Source of the DNA: Pricia sp.
Lineage (GTDB): Bacteria > Bacteroidota > Bacteroidia > Flavobacteriales > Flavobacteriaceae
Length of the DNA: 34,376 bases
Reading direction: 5' to 3'
NCBI GenBank assembly: GCA_024635875.1
Contig: JAGXIC010000278.1
Coordinates: forward strand, 1-34,376
Numbering within the stretch: the stretch's first letter is position 1; every line of letters begins with the position of its first letter. Below, piece after piece: positions 9,672 to 18,386 of the stretch. Below the pieces are notes generated by a model. That model had not been told where the DNA came from, did not search any database, and saw nothing but the letters and a program-made list of their open reading frames with translations. The position numbers and the translations under genes are program-made.

Positions 9672-10193
9672 ATGGAAATCTTTACCTCGTTAAAACCTTG
9701 GACTATCGTACAGATGTGCGTAGCGGCGCTATGTATCTATTTATACATCATGTTGATTACCCGGGTCGCCGGCAAACGAACCTTTGCAAAGATGACAAGT
9801 TTCGATTTTGCGGTAACCATCGCTATGGGTTCAATTTTAGCGGATGCCGTCAACAAACCGGTATCGAATTTGATGCCCGCATTTATTTCCTTGGCCGTTT
9901 TGGCTTTTTTGCAAGTACTCTTCGCCAAGATTCTGTCGTCTTCGGACAGTGTCGAAAAAATGATGACCAATACACCCATTCTTTTGATGAAGGATGGGAA
10001 AATTTTTGAGGAAAACCTGAAAAAGGCCTTGGTTAGCCGAGCCGATCTGATGGGAAAATTACGGGAGGCCAATGTATTGCAACTTTCAGAGGTTAAAGCG
10101 GTCATTTTTGAGACTACCGGCGATATATCCGTTTTGCATACAACCGAAGATATTTCGATCGATGCGGTTATACTGGAAGATGTTGGGGAATGA
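9672..10193 (+). CDS. DUF421/YetF-type membrane protein
   Basis: 173 aa; YIMLITRVAGKRTFAKMTSFDFAVTIAMGSILADAV is the DUF421 signature, followed by a small C-terminal domain. Confidence 0.88.
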   Translation: MEIFTSLKPWTIVQMCVAALCIYLYIMLITRVAGKRTFAKMTSFDFAVTIAMGSILADAVNKPVSNLMPAFISLAVLAFLQVLFAKILSSSDSVEKMMTNTPILLMKDGKIFEENLKKALVSRADLMGKLREANVLQLSEVKAVIFETTGDISVLHTTEDISIDAVILEDVGE

Positions 10194-10325
10194 ATCCCAG
10201 TATCCGGATTTTTCAAAAGATTTAGGGCAAGTTTGAAATTAGTGGTCTTTAGGAATAAATCAAGGCGGAAAGGGACTGCAATAGTTGGCAAGACTTTTTA
10301 AAATAGCTTTTTTATAATGCTTCAA

Positions 10326-10385
10326 AATAAAACCGCCCCAACTTTTTAAGCCAGGGCGGTCTCTAACTAAATAACCAACCAAAAA
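10326..10385 (-). ncRNA. orphan terminator-like hairpin; candidate small RNA on minus strand
   Basis: Perfect 7-bp arms ACCGCCC (10332-10338) / GGGCGGT (10354-10360). On the minus strand the stem is followed by TTTTATTTT; no minus-strand gene lies immediately upstream of it. Confidence 0.35.
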
Positions 10386-10557
10386 CGTTTTATCTGCTTT
10401 ATTTGACCGCAGAAGTATTATCCGATTGTTCTTCTAATATTAACGTCGACTATTTCGAAATATTGCCCCGTACGTATGAAGTGCACGTTAAAATTTCAGG
10501 CATTTCATCGAATACGCACTTGAAACCACAAAAAATATCTTTGCCTAATAATTTGAG

Positions 10558-10565
10558 TACATTTG
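10558..10565 (+). promoter_or_regulatory. candidate Bacteroidota -7 box (TACATTTG) upstream of gpsA
   Basis: Exact TAnnTTTG match ~14 nt before the first ATG (10579). Confidence 0.4.
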
Positions 10566-10578
10566 GACATCAAATCGG

Positions 10579-11586
10579 ATGGCTATGATGAAATCAATGA
10601 AATTCGCTGTAATAGGTGGCGGAAGCTGGGCAACTGCCATTGTCAAAATGCTCTGTGTCAATCAAAAAAAAGTAGGCTGGTACATGCGGAACTCCGATGC
10701 GGTAGGTTTTATCAATATCCAAAAACACAATCCCAATTATCTGACCTCGGTTACCTTCGATACCAATAAACTCGATTTAACCGATGATATCAATGTCGCT
10801 GTTGGCAAGGCGGATATATTAATCTTTGCCGTGCCATCGGCCTTTTTGGGCGGCGAACTCGAAAAATTGACCGTTGACATTAAGGACAAAGTTATTTTTT
10901 CGGCTATAAAAGGAATAGTTCCCGAATCGGGAATGATTGTCGGGAAACACTTTCATAGAGAATACGGTATCCCTTTTGAAAACATCGGGGTCATTACCGG
11001 ACCCTGCCATGCCGAAGAGGTAGCGTTGGAGCGACTTTCGTACCTAACAATAGCCTGTGCAGACGCTGAAAAGGCAGCATATGTGGCCAAAAACCTCAGT
11101 AGCGATTATATCAAGACCAAAGTTACCGAAGACATTATTGGTGCCGAATATGCGGCTATGCTCAAGAACATTTATGCTATTGCCGCCGGCATCGCCCATG
11201 GTTTGGGCTATGGCGATAATTTCCAAGCGGTTCTTATGAGCAATGCCATTCGCGAAATGAAGCGGTTTACCAAGCGTATCCACAAAATCGACCGGAATAT
11301 CAACAACTCCGCCTACTTGGGCGACCTATTGGTTACAGGCTATTCTACGTTTAGCCGTAACCGCATGTTCGGCAATATGATCGGCAAAGGCTATACCGTA
11401 AAAAGTGCCCAGATGGAAATGAGCATGGTAGCGGAAGGCTATTATGCCGCCAAAAGTGCCTTTAAGATTAAGTCGGATTTCGAAAAGAAAGCAAGAACAC
11501 CTATTATCGATGCGGTTTACGCTGTTTTGTACGAGGGAAAGAATGCCAAAAGGGTTTTCTTGGATTTGACAGAGGAGTTGGATTGA
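10579..11586 (+). CDS. gpsA: NAD(P)H-dependent glycerol-3-phosphate dehydrogenase
   Basis: FAVIGGGSWATAIVKML Rossmann motif; GAEYAAMLKNIYAIAAGIAHGLGYGDN; GDLLVTGYSTFSRNRMFG. Start may be 10579, 10588 or 10597. Confidence 0.92.
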   Translation: MAMMKSMKFAVIGGGSWATAIVKMLCVNQKKVGWYMRNSDAVGFINIQKHNPNYLTSVTFDTNKLDLTDDINVAVGKADILIFAVPSAFLGGELEKLTVDIKDKVIFSAIKGIVPESGMIVGKHFHREYGIPFENIGVITGPCHAEEVALERLSYLTIACADAEKAAYVAKNLSSDYIKTKVTEDIIGAEYAAMLKNIYAIAAGIAHGLGYGDNFQAVLMSNAIREMKRFTKRIHKIDRNINNSAYLGDLLVTGYSTFSRNRMFGNMIGKGYTVKSAQMEMSMVAEGYYAAKSAFKIKSDFEKKARTPIIDAVYAVLYEGKNAKRVFLDLTEELD

Positions 11587-11625
11587 TTCCGAAATTGGGA
11601 GGAGCCAAACGCAAATACTGCTTGA

Positions 11626-13296
11626 TTACAACCGATCCAATGAAAAGTTAGAGTGCTCTTCCAGTTCAGCCTGTAAAATTTCACGCCACACCAAAACCTG
11701 GGCATCATCAACCTTGTAAATCGCTTTGAATTCTTCCAAAACAGGTTCCATTAAAGTACGGATGCTATCGATATCAAAATACAACCTGCCCGTTCTTCGA
11801 ATAAAGAAGTCCATTGGATTTTGAACCATTTCAAAATCAATACAGAAATGGAGTTCGGCTTTGATTAAACGTTCATCTGTATCGGTATCTTTAAGGGTTT
11901 CGTAGGTCTTTAATATAGTTTCGGTCTGTTTTCCGTAACGTGTGACCAAGGCCCAAGCGTCGTATTCGTTGAACCCATCCGGTTTCATTCGATCGTATAC
12001 TTCCGTAATATATTTGGTAACGTGTTTGAATTTCTTGAAACCGTCGTTACCACATAGAGGTATTTCTTCTGTAAAGCATTCTTTTAAATCATTTTTCCCG
12101 TCTTCTTCCATTTGCTTGGCGATACGGTCTACTACCCTTTCGGCCATTTTGCGATACCCTGTTAGTTTTCCGCCGGCGATGCTTATGAGTCCTGTGTCGG
12201 AGGTGAAAATTTCATCCTTTCTTGATAGTTCGGAAGCCGACTTACCCTCTTCGTGAATCAGGGGGCGGAGTCCGGCCCAAGAAGATATGATGTCTTCCAT
12301 TTCTAAATCAATCTTGGGAAACATATTGTTGACCGCAGAAATCAGGTAGATGGCATCCGCCAAATCAGTACGTACATCATCCTTGTCCTTATTGAAATTC
12401 GTGTCGGTCGTGCCAACATAGGTTACCTTACCGCGGGGTATGGCGAACATCATCCGCCCATCGGGCACGTCAAAATATACCGACTGTTTTATAGGTAGTT
12501 TTTCCTTTGGGAACACTAGGTGCACACCCTTGGTCAAATGCAATTGCTTCCCCTTTTTGGAGTTATTGGTGCTCCGCAGCTCGTCGACCCAGGGTCCAGC
12601 GGCACTAATGACAAATTTTGATTTTATACCGAAGGTTTTATTTAATAGCATATCTTTAATAGTGACGCCCGCCACTTTATCATCCTCATAGATAAAATCT
12701 TCAACAGCGGCATAATTGAGTGCTTGTGCCCCGTATGTAAGGCTGGTCTTGATATTCTCGATGGTCAACCGTGCATCGTCGGTGCGGTATTCAGCATAAT
12801 AGCCTGCTCCTTTCAATATCTTTTTGGGCAGTAAGGGCTCCAATTTTAGGGCCTCCTTTTTGTCCAACATTTTCCTCTTGTCCTCACCTTCGACCTGAGC
12901 CAGAATATCATAGACCTTCAAACCGATGGATGTCAACCACTTACCGTACGAGCCGTTCTCGATTAAGGGCAACAACATTTTCTCCGGAAGCACCAGATGT
13001 GGGGCCAGTTTATGTACAATGGCCCGTTCGGAACCTACTTCTTTTACCAGCCAAAAGTCGAACTGTTTCAGATACCGCAATCCCCCATGAATCAGTTTGG
13101 TGGATTTGCTGCTCGTACCCGACGCAAAATCCCCTTTTTCGACCAAGGCCACTTTCAATCCGCGGGAAGCGGCGTCTAATGCTATACCGCCACCCGTGAT
13201 TCCGCCACCGATAACCACAAGGTCATATTCAGTTTCGGAAAGGGTTTTGATGGTTTTCTTTCTATCCAGGTTTGAAAATCTGATGTTTTTTACCAT
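11626..13296 (-). CDS. glpD: FAD-dependent glycerol-3-phosphate dehydrogenase/oxidase
   Basis: MVKNIRFSNLDRKKTIKTLSETEYDLVVIGGGITGGGIALDAASRGLKVALVEKGDFASGTSSKSTKLIHGGLRYL. Start chosen at 13296 rather than 13335. Confidence 0.93.
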   Translation of the reverse strand: MVKNIRFSNLDRKKTIKTLSETEYDLVVIGGGITGGGIALDAASRGLKVALVEKGDFASGTSSKSTKLIHGGLRYLKQFDFWLVKEVGSERAIVHKLAPHLVLPEKMLLPLIENGSYGKWLTSIGLKVYDILAQVEGEDKRKMLDKKEALKLEPLLPKKILKGAGYYAEYRTDDARLTIENIKTSLTYGAQALNYAAVEDFIYEDDKVAGVTIKDMLLNKTFGIKSKFVISAAGPWVDELRSTNNSKKGKQLHLTKGVHLVFPKEKLPIKQSVYFDVPDGRMMFAIPRGKVTYVGTTDTNFNKDKDDVRTDLADAIYLISAVNNMFPKIDLEMEDIISSWAGLRPLIHEEGKSASELSRKDEIFTSDTGLISIAGGKLTGYRKMAERVVDRIAKQMEEDGKNDLKECFTEEIPLCGNDGFKKFKHVTKYITEVYDRMKPDGFNEYDAWALVTRYGKQTETILKTYETLKDTDTDERLIKAELHFCIDFEMVQNPMDFFIRRTGRLYFDIDSIRTLMEPVLEEFKAIYKVDDAQVLVWREILQAELEEHSNFSLDRL

Positions 13297-13359
13297 ACTT
13301 TTAAATTTATGCTTAAGTTCACAGGTGAAGCCCAAGGTAATGAGTAATACAGTTGAAAA

Positions 13360-16300
13360 TTACACCTTTTCAACCGTAACCGTATCGTTGATGTAAACGA
13401 TCAATCGATTCTTGACTTGGTAACCCATGGCTTCCAAGGCATCGGAATAGGTGTAAAGCTGTGCTTTGTACTTTGGGTCGTGACCACCCGTTTTGTAATC
13501 GAGAAGGCTTGCATTATTTCCTTGCAAGACAATTTTGTCGGGCCTTAAAATGCGTCCGCTTTCGGTAATGATATCCTTCTCGTTCCTGACTGTTTTTCCT
13601 TTTTGAAAGTATATAGATAATTCCGGATGGTGTAGCACCTGCCCAATACTTTTCTTGACGCTTTCGATGTCATTGTTATCCAAATCACCGCTTCTGTTAA
13701 GGCTTTCAAAAGCGGCATCAACATCTTTTTCGGTTTCTATAAGTCCCAATACATAATGTATCAAATTCCCTTTTGAAATAGCCTGTTCCCTTCCCGTATC
13801 CCAAAGCATTCCCGATTTGGTCAAAATACGAAATCCAGGTCTATTTTTATATGTATAGCGATAGGCAATATTTTCGTGGGATGTAACGCTAGGGATACCG
13901 GTATTTTCATTCAAAGTACCAAAACTATAGGTACGCTCTTCATCCTTCCAAATCCCCTTTTTTTTCAGATAGTCGATAAACAGTCCAGAATACAGGTCCG
14001 TTTTATGTTCCCCTTTTTTCGTCAGGTCTTTTTCGCTGATAACGTACAATGCCTTTTCGGCACGGGTCAGCGCTACGTAAAGTACGTTAAGCGCATCAAG
14101 TTCCATTTTATGCTCTTCTTCGTAATATAAATCGGCCGCCACCTCGCCATAATTTTCAACCTCCTTTTTTTCGTTGATCAATACTTCCTCGAAACCGTTA
14201 AAGGCGTCGGCATCAATGGGCAACCACAGCTTTTTATCCATGCGCTTGTAGATATTCTCGTTCGCGAATGGAAAAATAACGATGGGAAATTCCAGCCCTT
14301 TGGCCTTATGGATGGTCATAATACGTACCGCCTCAATATTATCGGGGGCGGAAATGCCCAACCTGTCTTTTTTCTTTTCCCAATGGGATAAAAAGGCTTG
14401 TATTCCAGTACCCTCCTTTTGCTCGACTTCCAGTACCACATCCATAAAATACGTAATGTAGGCATCCGATTTGGGTGCCAGGTCAAACTGTTTTATGGCT
14501 AGTTCCAAACCATCGTAAACGGAAATCCGTTTGAGAACGTCCAGATCAAAACCGTAATCGGCGTTAAAGAGTTTTGCTACCTGACGAAGGTTATCGAATA
14601 TAAAAGGATGCCGATTTTTCTTTTCAGCCGATAAAAAGGATAGCATCCCATAGGCGACATCCAAATTCTTTGCATCCTCACTATAGGCCAGCACATTGAC
14701 TAAAAAACGCACTTTATCGCTACTGTGCAGCAGAAGACTTTCTGAGGAAATGGTAGGAATCTCTTGATGCGCCAAGAAATCGGCCAATACCACCCCTTCC
14801 TTTTTTCCCCTGACCAGGATACAAACGGAATCATAGCCGTAGTTTTTTGCGGTCACCGATTGGATGGTTTTTAGTACTTCTTCACAATAGCGCGTGTTCT
14901 TATCCTCGACTTCATCTTTTTCTATAAAGGTCAGCTGTACCGTTCCGCCTTTTTTGGCAGTGTACCCTTGCCGATTGCCCTCGATAAATAGGCTGTTATA
15001 CAGTTGGTTTTTCAAAAACGGACTGGTGGCGGTGAAAAAATCGTTATTAAATTTAATGACCTCTTCGTGGCTTCGGTAATTAACGGGCAGCACCTCGGTT
15101 TTAGGGGTGGCTACAAATGGATTCTCAACGGCATTCGCCAGGCTTACAAATTGCTCGGCCCTACCGCCCCGCCAGCGATAAATGGCCTGTTTGGCATCGC
15201 CCACCAGAAACAAAGAACCCCGGCGGCCCTGCATGTCCTCACTTTCGAGGGCATTGCCGATCAAGGGCACCAGATTGTTCCATTGTAGGGTGGAGGTGTC
15301 CTGAAATTCGTCGACAAAATAGTGTCGGTATTTCTCGCCGAGACGTTCATAAATGAAGGGCGCTGGCTGATTTTTTATCTCTTTGGATATTAAAGTATTG
15401 AATTCTGAAATTGAAAGTTGGTCGTTCTCGGTCAGCAAGGCTTTCACCTCTATTTGGATGGCATTTAGTACGGTTAGCGGTACGATGTTGTTGTAAGCAT
15501 TCTTCAGGAAGGCCAAATCGTAATACCCCGTTTGCAGAGCCGTAAAAACAGCCGTGAATTCCAGATGTAGTCTGTCAAGCGCCGCCTTTATATTTTCGGA
15601 TGCGGATTTGTTGTACAGGGTTTTGGTTTCAAAATTTTGCTTCCACCCGGCGGTAAAATCCATGTTCAAATCCCCTTCTGCAATTTTTATCAGGAACTTT
15701 GGAAAATAACTTCCTGTAAAGTCGGATGGCTCCAATCCCTCTCCCTCTATCAAACGCAATGTCTGTGAAGCGGTCTCCACCAACTTTTCCTTTAGTGCCG
15801 ACGCCCTTTTGTGAAGTGTCCCCTTCAATTCCAAAAAGTCATCAATCCCTTTATCCTTCAGCTTGTCGAGATGCTGGGCGTGGGTTTCGTTAAACAGCAG
15901 TTTCCCGATGTTAAAAAGGTCGAAGCCGATGTCCCAACTTTTATCATCCTCTATTTTTTCAAGAGCAAAATCCAAGAGCACTTTCGTCAGTTTTTTGTCC
16001 GTACCCGCTTTGTAGACCAGTCTTGCGACCGCTTCATCCAACAAAAGATCGGTATCGAGAACCACCTCGAAGTTTTGCGGTAATTTCAGGTCTTTGGCAA
16101 AAGTGCGAATCAGGCGGTGCGTGAATCGGTCAATGGTCGAGATATCAAAAAAGGCATAGTTGTGCAGAATTTCCTTGAGTGTTGTTCGTGACCGCTGGCG
16201 AAGTTCTTGTACGTCAACCTGTAGTTCATTCATTAGGTCGATAAACAATGGCGGGGTAACCTGTGAATCTTCAATTTTGCTGAATTGGTACAGACTGTCG

Positions 16301-16515
16301 AGTATACGATGTTTCATCTCGTTTACCGCTTTGTTTGTGAAGGTAATGGCCAGTATTTTCTTGAATCGCCCGGCAGAAGAAAGGGCGATTTTCAGATAGG
16401 CCTTGGTAAGGGTATGGGTCTTGCCCGAACCGGCAGAGGCATTGTATATCTTGAAGGGTGTGTCTTGCAAGTGCTTTTTTACGCAAAATACGGATTCTAT
16501 TGGTGTTCTTAACAA
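13360..16515 (-). CDS. UvrD/RecB-like helicase-nuclease (AddA-type)
   Basis: 1051 aa; Walker A NASAGSGKTHTLTKAYL, YFVDEFQDTSTLQW, GDAKQAIYRWRGG, TIHKAKGLEFPIVIFPF; C-term PD-(D/E)XK-like RPDKIVLQGNNASLLDYKTG. Confidence 0.9.
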   Translation of the reverse strand: MLRTPIESVFCVKKHLQDTPFKIYNASAGSGKTHTLTKAYLKIALSSAGRFKKILAITFTNKAVNEMKHRILDSLYQFSKIEDSQVTPPLFIDLMNELQVDVQELRQRSRTTLKEILHNYAFFDISTIDRFTHRLIRTFAKDLKLPQNFEVVLDTDLLLDEAVARLVYKAGTDKKLTKVLLDFALEKIEDDKSWDIGFDLFNIGKLLFNETHAQHLDKLKDKGIDDFLELKGTLHKRASALKEKLVETASQTLRLIEGEGLEPSDFTGSYFPKFLIKIAEGDLNMDFTAGWKQNFETKTLYNKSASENIKAALDRLHLEFTAVFTALQTGYYDLAFLKNAYNNIVPLTVLNAIQIEVKALLTENDQLSISEFNTLISKEIKNQPAPFIYERLGEKYRHYFVDEFQDTSTLQWNNLVPLIGNALESEDMQGRRGSLFLVGDAKQAIYRWRGGRAEQFVSLANAVENPFVATPKTEVLPVNYRSHEEVIKFNNDFFTATSPFLKNQLYNSLFIEGNRQGYTAKKGGTVQLTFIEKDEVEDKNTRYCEEVLKTIQSVTAKNYGYDSVCILVRGKKEGVVLADFLAHQEIPTISSESLLLHSSDKVRFLVNVLAYSEDAKNLDVAYGMLSFLSAEKKNRHPFIFDNLRQVAKLFNADYGFDLDVLKRISVYDGLELAIKQFDLAPKSDAYITYFMDVVLEVEQKEGTGIQAFLSHWEKKKDRLGISAPDNIEAVRIMTIHKAKGLEFPIVIFPFANENIYKRMDKKLWLPIDADAFNGFEEVLINEKKEVENYGEVAADLYYEEEHKMELDALNVLYVALTRAEKALYVISEKDLTKKGEHKTDLYSGLFIDYLKKKGIWKDEERTYSFGTLNENTGIPSVTSHENIAYRYTYKNRPGFRILTKSGMLWDTGREQAISKGNLIHYVLGLIETEKDVDAAFESLNRSGDLDNNDIESVKKSIGQVLHHPELSIYFQKGKTVRNEKDIITESGRILRPDKIVLQGNNASLLDYKTGGHDPKYKAQLYTYSDALEAMGYQVKNRLIVYINDTVTVEKV

Positions 16516-16611
16516 ATAATTAGGGGATTTTACTTGTTAAAAAATGTATATTAGCTATGTAACATTATGAATGTTGCGAAGTAAAAATTATTAATCTAAA
16601 AACACTATAAT

Positions 16612-17220
16612 ATGGCTTTTGATCTACCAAAATTACCCTATCCATTTGATGCATTGGAACCCAATATCGATGCCCGCACCATGGAAATACATCATGATAA
16701 ACATCATGCGGGCTACACCAGTAAACTAAACGCGGCCATTAAAGGTACAGATTTGGAGGGGAAGAAGATTGAGGATATCCTCAAAAATTTAGATATGTCG
16801 AAGACGGCCGTTCGTAATAACGGCGGCGGGTTTTATAATCACTCGCTATTCTGGAAAATAATGTCTCCAGACGGCGGAGGTAAACCCTCCGGGGAGGTTG
16901 CCAAAGCTATAGATGCTGCTTTTGGTTCTTTTGACAGTTTCAAAGAGAAGTTTAGCGACGCTGCAGGTTCACGATTTGGATCAGGCTGGGCTTGGTTGTG
17001 TGTGCACAAAGGTGGAAAAGTGGAAATCTGTTCCACCCCCAATCAAGATAGTCCGTTAATGCCGGATACCGGTTGTGGCGGTCATCCGATTTTGGGACTT
17101 GACGTATGGGAGCATGCCTATTATCTCAACTATCAGAATAAAAGACCTGAATATATCGGTGCGTTTTTCAACGTAATCAATTGGGATGAAGTAGCGAAGC
17201 GATATGCCGACGGCAAGTAA
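16612..17220 (+). CDS. sodA: superoxide dismutase, Fe/Mn family
   Basis: [40 protein letters not shown]...GSGWAWLCV...[20 protein letters not shown]. Confidence 0.96.
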   Translation: MAFDLPKLPYPFDALEPNIDARTMEIHHDKHHAGYTSKLNAAIKGTDLEGKKIEDILKNLDMSKTAVRNNGGGFYNHSLFWKIMSPDGGGKPSGEVAKAIDAAFGSFDSFKEKFSDAAGSRFGSGWAWLCVHKGGKVEICSTPNQDSPLMPDTGCGGHPILGLDVWEHAYYLNYQNKRPEYIGAFFNVINWDEVAKRYADGK

Positions 17221-17245
17221 ACGTTAAGTATTGTTTTAAACTGTA

Positions 17246-17279
17246 AAGCTCGGAACCAAAAATGGTTCCGAGCTTTTTT
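17246..17279 (+). terminator. intrinsic terminator downstream of sod
   Basis: AAGCTCGGAACCA-aaaa-TGGTTCCGAGCTTTTTT, long perfect stem plus T-run. Confidence 0.9.
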
Positions 17280-17440
17280 ATTGACCAATACGTTTTAAGT
17301 TTCAATCGCATTGCATCAGCTTGTATGCCATTGACAGACCCGCTGCCCTGCAGCAGGGTTAAGCCGTTTAAATCCGATGGGTTGATTCGACCAGCCATTT
17401 TGTAATCTGCCGTTGGCAATTATAAAATGAAATCCGTTTA

Positions 17441-17517
17441 AAATAGAAAAGGGCGGAGAAGTCTCCACCCTTTTCGTCCCAAATCTTACCATAAACTTAA
17501 CCTACTTATGCTATGGC
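17441..17517 (-). ncRNA. tandem small-RNA-like element, copy A
   Basis: Minus strand: near -7 box TATTTTTA (17522-17529), core CCATAGCATAAGTAGGTTAAGTTTATGGTAAGATTTGGG, stem GGGTGGAGA/TCTCCGCCC (one wobble), TTTTCTATTTT. Confidence 0.65.
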
Positions 17518-17647
17518 AAGGTAAAAATACTAGTATTGAAACGAATAAAAAAGAAATTTTCTTAAAATTTATGGTTTTTTTTATTAGAATTTGGGGTAAA
17601 TCTCAGTTCTAATTGGGGATATCCTTTCCTTTTATTGGGTTTTGGAC

Positions 17648-17721
17648 AAATAAAAAGGCGGAACAATTGCTCCGCCTTTTCCCCAAATCTTACCATGAAC
17701 TTAACCTACTTATGCTATGGT
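17648..17721 (-). ncRNA. tandem small-RNA-like element, copy B
   Basis: Minus strand: -7 box TATTTTTG (17726-17733), core CCATAGCATAAGTAGGTTAAGTTCATGGTAAGATTTGGGG, stem GGCGGAGCAA/TTGTTCCGCC (G-U), TTTTTATTT. Confidence 0.7.
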
Positions 17722-17954
17722 TCTCCAAAAATACAGCAAGGTTGGTGGTTTAAAAAAGGTTTTAGATGAACAGCAGTTTCTTCGGTTGAAATGCAAGAAT
17801 CAAACAGGTTTGGTTCGGAGTGCGCTAAAACAATTAGAAGATTTTTTAGCTTTTAATATTTTTTAGAGAGGGAGAGATTTATTTATATGGCAAGATGGAA
17901 CTCTAAATTAGAGACCGCGCCCGATGGCGGGTGACAAAAAACTGTCCTTATACA

Positions 17955-18029
17955 AAATAAAAAGGCGGAGCAAATTGCTCCGCCTTTTCCCCAAATCTTA
18001 CCATGAACTTAACCTACTTATGCTATGGT
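17955..18029 (-). ncRNA. tandem small-RNA-like element, copy C
   Basis: Minus strand: -7 box TACATTTG (18034-18041), same core, stem GGCGGAGCAA/TTGCTCCGCC, TTTTTATTTT. Confidence 0.7.
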
Positions 18030-18182
18030 GAGACAAATGTATGGCAGAAGATGTACGGTAGAAATTTTATTTGTTGAAGGGGATGAAAATGGGATGAAGT
18101 GCTGGGAATCAATTCTGACAAGCTATTGTCAAATATAATTAGACTGCGCTCTACGGTAAAGTGATAGCCCGGGGTTTTATTC

Positions 18183-18258
18183 AATAAAAAAGGTGGAGAA
18201 GTCTCCACCTTTTTTGCCCCAAATCTTACCATGAACTTAACCTACTTATGCTATGGTA
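18183..18258 (-). ncRNA. tandem small-RNA-like element, copy D
   Basis: Minus strand: -7 box TAAATTTG (18263-18270), CTTACCATAGC...CATGGTAAG hairpin, core ...GATTTGGGG, stem GGTGGAGA/TCTCCACC, TTTTTTATT. Confidence 0.7.
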
Positions 18259-18386
18259 AGCTCAAATTTACTTTGAGAATGTCGTTAAAGCGCCGAAAAG
18301 ACGATATAAAACGTAAATTATCGATGAAATGCATATATACATGTAGATCATCGATGGGAACCCAGCGGTAGGCACATTGAAGCGGT

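Noticed and set aside
18023-18232. Minus-strand ORF MVRFGAKKVETSPPFLLNKTPG... overlapping element D, with similar MVRFG starts in A (MVRFGTKRVETSPPF), B (MVRFGEKAEQLFRLF) and C (MVRFGEKAEQFAPPFYFV)
   Set aside because: The shared start follows from the conserved RNA core. Copy B is out of frame relative to the others after the stem and C-termini diverge completely. Conservation follows the stem structure rather than codons. A short leader peptide cannot be fully excluded.
17441-18270. CRISPR array interpretation of the repeats
   Set aside because: Repeat is ~75 nt and imperfect, spacers are ~118-221 nt and uneven, only four copies, no cas genes in the window.
17692-18300. Plus-strand micro-ORFs starting MNLTYLCYG in elements B, C and D
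   Set aside because: Copy A has ATA instead of ATG and the sequence after CYG is unrelated in each copy, so a conserved peptide is unlikely.
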